This document shows, in pieces, positions 6,777 through 13,076 of a stretch of 13,076 nt of DNA. Position 1 is the stretch's first letter. Each line of letters opens with the position of its first letter. Both the position numbers and the translations under genes were made by a program. Origin of the DNA: JBFLVQ01 sp040758525. Its GTDB lineage: Bacteria; Acidobacteriota; Blastocatellia; Chloracidobacteriales; JADJPF01. The stretch spans positions 1-13,076 of the forward strand of contig JBFLVQ010000217.1 of assembly GCA_040758525.1 (NCBI GenBank), in the 5' to 3' direction. The notes below the pieces were generated by a model. It saw only the letters and a list, made by a program, of their open reading frames with translations, was not told where the DNA came from and searched no databases.

Positions 6777-8291
6777 TCAATTCAACCATCGCTTTATTCG
6801 CCCTAGCCAAGATCCATCGATTGGATCTGTAGGTACTGTGAGATAGATAGGCAGTACTCTCTTCAAATGTTCATTAGTTCCTGCCATTTCTGTGTGTAGA
6901 GAATTAACTGCAGTAACCAGGTCTCTGCGTAAATCTTGATAAGCTTTTATCGTTGATGCCTGAAATCCATTCATTACATCGTTAAGGTCTTTGATCCCAG
7001 CAGCAAATTTCTCATAGCTTGTGTTTATACTCTTTAGCGCTGGTTCTAATGTACGTATGCTCTCAACCAGTTCTTTCTGATTTATTGTCGTAAGAATCTC
7101 TTTCTGATTGTTTGCATTCTTCTCCAACTCTTGCAACACCTTCTCTAAGGTAATGCCTAAATTCGCAATCTTATGTGATGACTCCTGTTGTTGTTGTAAA
7201 TACTCTCTCTGTTTAGGAATGAGTTCTTTGAGGATTGCATCATGCCCATGCTTGATCTCAACGGAGCTAACACACATGTCTCTTAACAACTCAATAACTT
7301 GATTTAGATCTAGACTACGCTCCTTTTCCAGATGCTGAAGTGCTTGCTCCACTACTCTGCACATATCATTCATGGACGGTATCATCTTTGTAAGCGTGGA
7401 ATTGAGCTCGCCAAACCCTTTTGGCAACTCAAGCTGAGGAAGCTGAATGAGAATATCACGCTGCTCCACTAGTGCTGCAGTTAAACACTCTACCTCAGTA
7501 TTAGTGTTATTTTTCCAATTGTTAACCTCTTCAATATAGTCTTGCAACTTATCTAACATCAGCGTGGAATCAGTCGCCTGTGCAATGCTTTTTTCATCAT
7601 GCGGAATCAAGCGAGGCAACATAGATGCGGTTAAACCATCAATCTTTGCCTTCACACTCTGCTGAGCATCAAACAAGACAGATGAGAGCCAACCCAGAAC
7701 CACTGAGGTAGAGACTCCTACCATTGTCATAGTGAGGGCTCGTTGCAGTTCTTTAATGAGCATCTTCATATCATCAGCTTGTGCAGATGAGAGAGCAATA
7801 ATAAACGAGATAACAGTTGAAAGCAGTCCTAGCAACACCAAGGCATTGCGTAGGTATTGCAGCCAACTAAAAGTCTTATCCTCTTCTATCTCCACACCCT
7901 GTGGGATCTGTAGAATGGCTGAAGCAGTATCTAGATCAGGAATGCCATGAGCATAAACAATACGCCGACCAATAGCCGTTTTTTCCCTTCTGCTGCCTAT
8001 ACTGATTAATTGATTACGATTATCTTTACGCCCATTATTACTATTCAAGACATCGTCGATCTCCTGACAAGCCTCCTCTTCAAGTTGATAGCGATTCATT
8101 GCCAGATTAATCACCCAGACTCCATATATGAACACACAAACGATCAATGGCAGAAATGGAATAATAGGCAAGATGTGATCGCCAGAGCCGGCGCCTAATG
8201 AAAAACTCAAGCCTATGATCAACGTAAGAGCAGCAGTTGCAGTTACCAACAATCTGATCTTGAGGCGATACCAATCAATTTTACTCTCCAT
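6777..8291 (-). CDS. MotA/TolQ/ExbB (ZorA-like) proton-channel subunit with long cytoplasmic helical tail
   Basis: This 504-residue inner-membrane protein has hydrophobic segments at about 13-34, 39-64, 149-169 and 185-206. Segments 3 and 4 carry the family hallmark: RNALVLLGLLSTVISF followed by ALTMTMVGVSTSVVLGWLSSVLF. Small and hydroxyl residues (S158/T159; S194, T195, S196) lie where ion-path Ser/Thr are found in ExbB/ZorA-type stators. Residues about 210-480 are almost entirely helical and coiled-coil-like, with Gln/Glu-rich stretches, and should project into the cytoplasm. A long tail of this kind separates ZorA from flagellar MotA and from ExbB/TolQ. The partner with the membrane Asp is encoded 28 bases downstream. 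The tail is shorter than the several hundred residues I recall for Zorya ZorA. The gap before this gene (75 bases) is the largest in the operon. The start is ATG with a GGGG-type ribosome-binding site. No flagellar or Ton/Tol neighbours are present. Confidence 0.85.
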   Translation of the reverse strand: MESKIDWYRLKIRLLVTATAALTLIIGLSFSLGAGSGDHILPIIPFLPLIVCVFIYGVWVINLAMNRYQLEEEACQEIDDVLNSNNGRKDNRNQLISIGSRREKTAIGRRIVYAHGIPDLDTASAILQIPQGVEIEEDKTFSWLQYLRNALVLLGLLSTVISFIIALSSAQADDMKMLIKELQRALTMTMVGVSTSVVLGWLSSVLFDAQQSVKAKIDGLTASMLPRLIPHDEKSIAQATDSTLMLDKLQDYIEEVNNWKNNTNTEVECLTAALVEQRDILIQLPQLELPKGFGELNSTLTKMIPSMNDMCRVVEQALQHLEKERSLDLNQVIELLRDMCVSSVEIKHGHDAILKELIPKQREYLQQQQESSHKIANLGITLEKVLQELEKNANNQKEILTTINQKELVESIRTLEPALKSINTSYEKFAAGIKDLNDVMNGFQASTIKAYQDLRRDLVTAVNSLHTEMAGTNEHLKRVLPIYLTVPTDPIDGSWLGRIKRWLN

Positions 8292-8366
8292 TGTCTTATT
8301 ACCCCATCTTTAGGTAGTACCAGCTTGATAATTAGCCAGTAAGTCCGATGTCATACCTAGTGAAGG
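8292..8366 (-). other. Widest gap inside the operon (75 bases), between chaperone and motor genes
   Basis: This gap separates the chaperone genes from the motor genes. I see a TAGGTA (8311-8316) facing TACCTAG (8354-8360), a six-base inverted repeat with a 37-base loop. That is too weak to call a terminator or operator. No convincing -35/-10 pair was found. A secondary promoter here is possible but not supported by the sequence. Confidence 0.3.
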
Positions 8367-10232
8367 TTAGCGTTGCTGTGTAAGCGATGTACTTAACGCT
8401 TTCGCCCCTTCATGTTCTGGATTAAAGTACTGACTTTCTGCAAGAGCCTTTAAAGCTTCCGCATAGTTATCTCGCTCAGCCATCTGTTGAGCATGAATAA
8501 AATGACGCTCAGCAATTAAGTCATGTATCTTGGTATTGGTGCGATCATGACTGTGAGCACACATTAGCCACCCTATCGATTTCTGGTATTTTTCTACTGT
8601 CGTGTTAGCCATTGCTGCCTGACAGTGAATATCAATAACCTGTTGAAAGATCTGTGGGTTTTCTGGATCCACTGAATAAGCGTAATGGGCTACCTCGACA
8701 GCCTGCTGGAACCTATTTTCCTGTAATAATTCATAGCTATGTCGGAGTATCTGTTCAACCTCACGCTTGATCATAAGTGCTGGGCGTGAAGGAATAGCGG
8801 CAAGCAGTGTCTGTGCATCTTGAATCAGTCCTTCCAAAAAACCTCTGCCTCGATCATAAGCACGTTGATCAATTAATTGGCGGGCATAACGAAACAGTCG
8901 CTCTCGATCTGCAAGCACTGTTTCCATCTGAATCAATGGCTTATCAGCATCAGCCATTAGCTCTCGTCCACTGATCTTAGAAATTGCTGGTTGAGAATCA
9001 ATCGCTGATGCTAGATTGGCGTCTACCGATAATGTGATATCAGGTTTAAGTAATGGTTCCATACTAGCGCTCTTTTCCATCTGCTTTAAACCCTGCTCTG
9101 TTGAGTTTTCAGAGGGAAGAGAGACTGCCAAAAGCGGCATTGTTGTAATAGGGTGAGCAGTCTCTTGTGATTCTTCAGAACGAATCAAGGCTGCCTCTGT
9201 TGTTGGTAGAGCACCTAGGTTTGCCGCGTAAATGGCGGCACCATACAAGAAAAGATTCTCTGAAGTTATTATAGGTTGACGAGCAAATCGCTCTGCAACC
9301 AGACGCTGAATTAGACCTATACGAGTGCTGCCTCCTAACAACAGAACTTCATCTATATCAGCAATAGATAAATTGGCAGCATCTAAGAGTCTCTCAGCAG
9401 CATCTAGACTTGCCAGCACATAGCCAGTAATGGCTTGTTCAAATTGCTTCCTAGATAGAGTAAACTGCAACACTTGTGCAATTGAGTTTGTGATTCCCAG
9501 ATTCAATTCGGCTTGCTCGCTGGTAGAAAGCATCTCTTTTAAGCGTTCAGCAAAGTTTCGTAACTTAAGCCAGCCATCAGACACAAGGTCATAGCCAGGC
9601 AACCATAGACGACACTTTGTCAGCAGTTGTATACAATCACGTATAATAAGTTGGTCAAAAGCTTCACCACCCAATATGGGTGTACCATCATAGGCAATGG
9701 CCCAATAACGTTCTTTGGCAACTCGAATCAATCCTACTTCAAAACCACTGTACCCTACGCTATAAACCAAGGCGGTTAGTGGCTCTTCACGCTGGTGTGC
9801 ATGCCCTATGACGGCAGCCATACTATCGTTGAGCAGATGTACATCGCCAAATCCAGCCGTTAGCGCAAGATCTCGTAGAGCAACTCGGTGTGTGGCAGAG
9901 TAGAGTGCAGGTACCGTAACGACTAGTTGTCCTGCTGGTCTTCCCGCCTGCTCTTCAACCAGCCTATGTAATTCAGCTAATGCTTTACTAACCGTTTCGA
10001 TGGCACGCTTACTAGCTACATCGTATGCCGTTGACAATATACCCAGACGACTCTTCAGACTGGGAAAATAGACTCCTGGCACAGTAGTAGGAACACGTTC
10101 ACTGAGCAGCCATTGCGAAGGATCTTGCCAACCCGCATTGGCAACTACCGAGACCATCTGTTCCTTGGCGATATAAGCGGCACGCAAGCCCAAGCTCCCA
10201 AAATCAAGGCCGATATTGATCGGTTCAGCCAT
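8367..10232 (-). CDS. Hsp70-like protein with degenerate ATPase core and TPR-like C-terminal helices
   Basis: The first about 340 of 621 residues follow the Hsp70/actin fold: IGLDFGSLG at 7-15, VVTVPALYSATHR at 104-116, LLNDSMAA at 133-140 and an intact adenosine motif LLLGGSTRIGLIQRLV at 297-312. Key residues are altered. DLGTT is DFGSL; the DLGGGTFD loop reads SVGYSGFE (158-165), so one Mg-coordinating Asp is Ser and the other Glu; the Glu of the NEP(T/S)AA motif is Asp136; and the catalytic Lys region is shortened. ATP may bind but hydrolysis is doubtful. After a Ser/Glu-rich linker (about 340-435) the substrate-binding domain is replaced by paired helices (about 440-620), with TPR-like segments such as ENRFQQAVEVAHYAYSVDPE and DNYAEALKALAESQYFNPE. 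It starts 18 bases after dnaK with AAGGAA eight bases before the ATG. It is probably a regulatory or scaffold paralogue, by analogy with non-canonical Hsp70s. Confidence 0.85.
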   Translation of the reverse strand: MAEPINIGLDFGSLGLRAAYIAKEQMVSVVANAGWQDPSQWLLSERVPTTVPGVYFPSLKSRLGILSTAYDVASKRAIETVSKALAELHRLVEEQAGRPAGQLVVTVPALYSATHRVALRDLALTAGFGDVHLLNDSMAAVIGHAHQREEPLTALVYSVGYSGFEVGLIRVAKERYWAIAYDGTPILGGEAFDQLIIRDCIQLLTKCRLWLPGYDLVSDGWLKLRNFAERLKEMLSTSEQAELNLGITNSIAQVLQFTLSRKQFEQAITGYVLASLDAAERLLDAANLSIADIDEVLLLGGSTRIGLIQRLVAERFARQPIITSENLFLYGAAIYAANLGALPTTEAALIRSEESQETAHPITTMPLLAVSLPSENSTEQGLKQMEKSASMEPLLKPDITLSVDANLASAIDSQPAISKISGRELMADADKPLIQMETVLADRERLFRYARQLIDQRAYDRGRGFLEGLIQDAQTLLAAIPSRPALMIKREVEQILRHSYELLQENRFQQAVEVAHYAYSVDPENPQIFQQVIDIHCQAAMANTTVEKYQKSIGWLMCAHSHDRTNTKIHDLIAERHFIHAQQMAERDNYAEALKALAESQYFNPEHEGAKALSTSLTQQR

Positions 10233-10250
10233 ACGAGTATTTCCTTACAA

Positions 10251-12407
10251 TTATTTTTTCACTCGCAACCTACCACCAAAGTCTTCTTGACCAGGCACCA
10301 TTCCCGGACTTCTGCGTGCGTTTAGCTCAGCAGCAATAACTGTTCGTAGCGGTGTGGTGAGAAGAGCAACACTTTGCTTGTCTTGCTGAAACCAACTTAC
10401 CTTGATCTTGCTGATAACTTCACCCATTTTGGCTGCACGCTCAGGAGAAGCACTCTCTTGCACGCGTTCTGCCATAAGAAGTAGACTGGCCACACCACAG
10501 GAATCTAGTGCGACTAGCAGAGTATTGTAGGCTTCGCGACCTGCCACAGCATTGTCCATATCTAGAGCATTTTGAGCATTACCGATATCACGCTCCAAGC
10601 GTGCAAGCTCTCTAGATTCCATATAGCCCATATATTTGCCACGGAAGTTTTCTGCGATCTGAAGTAGCTGTTCTATCTCTTCACGCCATTTCAGATCGGC
10701 TTGAGGCCCAACTGGCGAGGTTTGATAAGGTCGGTCATGTAATAATTTAACATCCTTCTCCACCTTTGTGCCATGCACACGAACTTTAAGTTGTAGTTCC
10801 CGATCACGTGTATAGTTCATTGAGATTTCCACTGGTGTTTTAGATGGTACATTCTCGCCTAATTGATGAAAGTCCTCTTCATTGAGGAGAATCTCTCCTT
10901 GCTTATTATTATTGGTTGCTACTGGATTCAGACCTTCATAGACGGGAACACAAATGTAGTTGTCACGTGTAGTTTCAAAGGTCTTAGTTTTCGCACGACT
11001 GAGCGGATAAGGAGTTCCTTTAGGAATAATAACTTCAAAAGCATCGCTCTCATTTTCCCTTACCGCACTGATGCCAAAGGAGACTGCTGTTATTTCACCA
11101 ATGGAGATACCGCCAACTGAAACTGCTGCTGCTAATAGATCGCCACACTTTTCACAATTCTCGCTAGCTTCATCATTGATATGCTTACATTTTGCATTAG
11201 GACACTGAATACCTTGAAGGGTAGCAGCCAATATTCCTGCGCCTAAAGCCACGGTGTGATAAGGATTGACAATCTGCACTTTATCTTTGCCAAAGTAATC
11301 AGTAACCATTTGATAAACTAATGGCACCAGAGTTGAGCCGCCAACCATAAGAACTTTGTTGATGTCATCTGGCATCAATCCTTGTCCATTGAGCGCTTCT
11401 TTAACATGCTTCATACAACGCTCTACAAGGGGTTGAATTAGCTTCTCAAAGTGCTTGCTTGTCAGTGGCAGATTCAGATCAACGAACTTATCATCAGGAG
11501 TCTTATAGGCTGCAGGAAAAGTAACATAGGTATCTGGAACATTGCTTAGCGCAATCTTAGCGCGCTCCGCCGCTTGTTTGGCAAGCAAGCGAAACATCTT
11601 ATCGCCTGATGGGTTGAAACCATACTCTTTCTCAATGGCTGAGGCAATCTCTCGAACAATCTCTTCATCAAAATCGTCACCACCTAGCCAGTTATCCCCG
11701 CGTGTTTCAAAGACTTCAAAATGGTTTTTACCTTCTGGATCCATAACTGTGTAGATAATCGAGACATCGAATGTGCCTCCACCTAGATCGAAAACGAGTA
11801 GTCGTTGTCGTTTGCCCTGCGAGACAGTAAATCCATAGGCAATTGCTGCTGCGCTCGGCTCATCAATGATCTTTTTAACAATCAGTCCCGCTTTTTCTCC
11901 TGCCTGGCGAGTCGCGGCGCGTTGACGTTCCTCAAAATAGGCGGGCACAGTAATGACTGCATGTGTCACAGGCTGTCCTAATGCTCGTTCAGCATGTTTT
12001 TTGATCTCTTTAAGAATGAATGCAGAGATCTCGACGGGCGTATATTCCTTCTCACCCAATAAGACACGCACACCAGAATCATCACTATGAGTGGCACGCA
12101 CAATGGAGTAGCTCATACGATCGTGGACTTCTGTCACTTTAGGTTCATTGTAACTACGTCCCATTAAGCGCTTGATCGAGAAGATAGCATTTCTAGGATC
12201 TTTGTAGGCAAAATCTAGGGCAGGTTGTCCGACAAGAATTTTACCTTCAGCTTGTGGATCTTTAGGTGGTCTCCAGAAAACTACCACAGATGGTACCAAG
12301 CCGTCTGCGCGTTCGCTTGCCAGCACTCTAGCCGTATTGTCATATATGGCGCACACTGAATTGGTTGTACCCAGGTCTATACCGATCGCTAAACCTTTCT
12401 CTGCCAT
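10251..12407 (-). CDS. dnaK: DnaK-type Hsp70 chaperone with a zinc ribbon inserted at the interdomain linker
   Basis: This 718-residue Hsp70 has an intact ATPase domain: phosphate-1 loop IGIDLGTTNS at 8-17, catalytic Lys in IKRLMGR (K79), IIDEPSAAAIAYG at 180-192, phosphate-2 DLGGGTFD at 207-214 and the adenosine motif VGGSTLVPL at 355-363. The chain then departs from DnaK. At residues 402-421 a Cys-X4-Cys-X10-Cys-X2-Cys zinc ribbon (C402, C407, C418, C421) sits where the short hydrophobic linker should lead into the substrate-binding domain. A beta domain follows (about 432-560), opening with ITAVSFGISAV in place of the usual VTPLSLGIE, then a helical lid-like end (about 570-718) without the usual DnaK tail. 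The ATG at 12407 has AGAGGA seven bases upstream. Pairing with grpE suggests an active ATP-driven chaperone. The zinc ribbon suggests a special partner or altered interdomain signalling. Confidence 0.93.
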   Translation of the reverse strand: MAEKGLAIGIDLGTTNSVCAIYDNTARVLASERADGLVPSVVVFWRPPKDPQAEGKILVGQPALDFAYKDPRNAIFSIKRLMGRSYNEPKVTEVHDRMSYSIVRATHSDDSGVRVLLGEKEYTPVEISAFILKEIKKHAERALGQPVTHAVITVPAYFEERQRAATRQAGEKAGLIVKKIIDEPSAAAIAYGFTVSQGKRQRLLVFDLGGGTFDVSIIYTVMDPEGKNHFEVFETRGDNWLGGDDFDEEIVREIASAIEKEYGFNPSGDKMFRLLAKQAAERAKIALSNVPDTYVTFPAAYKTPDDKFVDLNLPLTSKHFEKLIQPLVERCMKHVKEALNGQGLMPDDINKVLMVGGSTLVPLVYQMVTDYFGKDKVQIVNPYHTVALGAGILAATLQGIQCPNAKCKHINDEASENCEKCGDLLAAAVSVGGISIGEITAVSFGISAVRENESDAFEVIIPKGTPYPLSRAKTKTFETTRDNYICVPVYEGLNPVATNNNKQGEILLNEEDFHQLGENVPSKTPVEISMNYTRDRELQLKVRVHGTKVEKDVKLLHDRPYQTSPVGPQADLKWREEIEQLLQIAENFRGKYMGYMESRELARLERDIGNAQNALDMDNAVAGREAYNTLLVALDSCGVASLLLMAERVQESASPERAAKMGEVISKIKVSWFQQDKQSVALLTTPLRTVIAAELNARRSPGMVPGQEDFGGRLRVKK

Positions 12408-12428
12408 GATTGATTCCTCTCTGGCGAA

Positions 12429-12872
12429 TTAATCTTCGCCCTGCACTACAATTACTTTGGGTTTGCGAAGCAGTTCTCCATTCCATTTGTATCCGCGAAA
12501 TAACTCTTGCATAACTGTGTCTGCCTCTCTGCCAGGAGCTTTTTTAATAGCGACGATCTCATGTTGTCCAGGCTCAGCCAACTGACCTAGAGAAGATAAT
12601 GGTGTCACTCCTGCGTTATGTAGCGCTTGGTCTAGTTGTTGTTGTATCAACCGGCAACTCTTTAGACAGTTATGGCTCTGCTCTAGTGTTAACTCTGTGA
12701 TTTCACCCATTCCATAGAAGAGTCGGTCAAAAGAGTCCATTACTTCAACAAATGACAATAGGATCTCACGCAATTGCCCTTGATGTTGTGCTTCTTTAGC
12801 TGCTAGTTGTGCAGCAAAATCAAAATGCTTTAATAGTAGCTCTGCTTGCTCAAAGAGATCTTTTTCGCTCAT
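12429..12872 (-). CDS. grpE: Short GrpE-type nucleotide exchange factor
   Basis: This is a predicted cytosolic GrpE, which releases ADP from an Hsp70 partner, here presumably the DnaK-like protein encoded 21 bases downstream. Residues 38-52 match the end of the GrpE long helix (LLSFVEVMDSFDRLF). Residues 88-147 form the typical beta-wing domain, with GVTPL, EPGQHEIVAI, a Gly-Tyr-Lys-Trp-Asn-Gly turn and a KPKVIVV ending. At 147 residues it is clearly shorter than housekeeping GrpE proteins (about 180-200). What is missing is the N-terminal part of the long paired helix and the acidic tail before it. The ATG at 12872 is preceded by AGGAAGAG in minus-strand reading. A core operon would normally carry dnaJ or hrcA nearby and neither is seen, so this is most likely a dedicated GrpE for this locus. 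Confidence 0.92.
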   Translation of the reverse strand: MSEKDLFEQAELLLKHFDFAAQLAAKEAQHQGQLREILLSFVEVMDSFDRLFYGMGEITELTLEQSHNCLKSCRLIQQQLDQALHNAGVTPLSSLGQLAEPGQHEIVAIKKAPGREADTVMQELFRGYKWNGELLRKPKVIVVQGED

Positions 12873-12885
12873 ATATAGCTCTTCC

Positions 12886-13076
12886 TCAGACCTTAAAATC
12901 CAGTCTTGCTAAGATAGCATCTAGCGACTCGTCAAAATCATTGATCCGTTCCAGTTGAATCTCTGGTGTCTCAACTGGCCGGAAATCTTTATCCATATGT
13001 TGCAGATCGGTAAAATCAAGCTGAAGCAGATGAGAGAGGTTGAGCACGGGCAGTGGCACTTCAATTTCGTTACAGA
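12886..13076 (-). CDS. C-terminal fragment of an unrecognised protein at the head of the visible operon
   Basis: The frame is open from the right edge of the window to a TGA at 12886-12888, giving 62 visible residues that end in LDAILARLDFKV. The start lies outside the window. The visible part is Leu/Asp-rich and acidic, with no cysteines beyond the first residue, no membrane segment and no motif I recognise. It is probably helical near the end (around DESLDAILARLDF). The stop is 13 bases before the grpE start, and the AGGAAGAG ribosome-binding site of grpE sits in that gap, so the two genes are very likely co-transcribed. In this position a J-domain protein, another regulator or an effector would all be plausible, but no J-domain HPD motif is visible. 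That it is a real gene is inferred from spacing and open frame only. Function unknown. Confidence 0.6.
   Translation of the reverse strand, partial: CNEIEVPLPVLNLSHLLQLDFTDLQHMDKDFRPVETPEIQLERINDFDESLDAILARLDFKV

Noticed and set aside
6777..8291. Flagellar MotA or TolQ/ExbB housekeeping subunit
   Set aside because: There are no flagellar, tol or ton genes around, and the long coiled-coil tail plus the vWA/kinase/Hsp70 neighbours fit a ZorA-like conflict or stress motor better.
8292..8366. Internal promoter in the 75-base gap
   Set aside because: The best -35/-10 pairings I could find match the consensus at too few positions.
10863..11120. Open plus-strand frame of 85 codons opposite the Hsp70 gene
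   Set aside because: It lies wholly within the conserved Hsp70 coding region in another frame, has no recognisable motif and no clear ribosome-binding site. The other plus-strand open frames across the window (for example 4587-4886, 2566-2844, 1197-1442) fail for the same reasons.
10251..12872. Housekeeping grpE-dnaK heat-shock operon
   Set aside because: GrpE is short, the DnaK has an inserted zinc ribbon and a changed C-terminus, there is no dnaJ or hrcA, and the genes are linked to signalling and motor genes. A separate core dnaK is expected elsewhere in the genome.
1..13076. CRISPR array, tRNA, insertion sequence or cyanobacterial HIP1 repeats
   Set aside because: No regularly spaced repeats, tRNA-like cloverleaf, transposase motif or GCGATCGC octamer was seen by eye. 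Nearly all of the sequence is accounted for by the minus-strand genes.

Overview
The window is bacterial DNA of moderate GC (mid-40s % by eye, not counted). It has strong Shine-Dalgarno sites (AGGAG/GGAGG types) ahead of almost every gene. Nothing here fixes the phylum. There are no RNA genes, insertion sequences, CRISPR repeats or phage genes. Large, multidomain, regulation-heavy proteins of this kind suggest an accessory stress or conflict locus rather than a core operon.

All genes lie on the minus strand, from the right edge to about position 155, with gaps of only 13-75 bases. They look like one operon. In transcription order they are: the C-terminal end of an unrecognised protein (12886-13076); a short GrpE (12429-12872); a DnaK-type Hsp70 with a zinc ribbon inserted at its interdomain linker (10251-12407); a second Hsp70-like protein with an eroded ATPase core and a TPR-like helical C-terminus (8367-10232); a MotA/ExbB/ZorA-like membrane protein with a long helical tail (6777-8291); its MotB/ZorB-like partner with an OmpA domain and an extra beta-sandwich (5927-6748); a coiled-coil/RING-like/vWA protein (3962-5902); a TerY-type vWA protein (3260-3925); a vWA-PP2C phosphatase fusion (1587-3221); and a Ser/Thr-kinase-like protein with a zinc ribbon and FHA-like tail (155-1573).

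Three known modules are joined. The last three genes form a vWA + PP2C + kinase triad, known as TerY-P. The middle pair is a predicted ion-driven motor of the type used by the Zorya anti-phage system. The first three complete genes form an Hsp70/GrpE chaperone module with a second, probably inactive, Hsp70 homologue. My inference is that the motor is an envelope-anchored sensor or force generator, that the kinase/phosphatase pair and vWA/RING proteins relay its state, and that the chaperones remodel the complex or a substrate. No nuclease, helicase or toxin is visible, so any effector lies outside the window or the output is phosphorylation or proteostasis. I know of no named system with exactly this composition, but I could not search.

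The longest stretch without a gene is the left 154 bases, which hold one weak AT-rich stem-loop.
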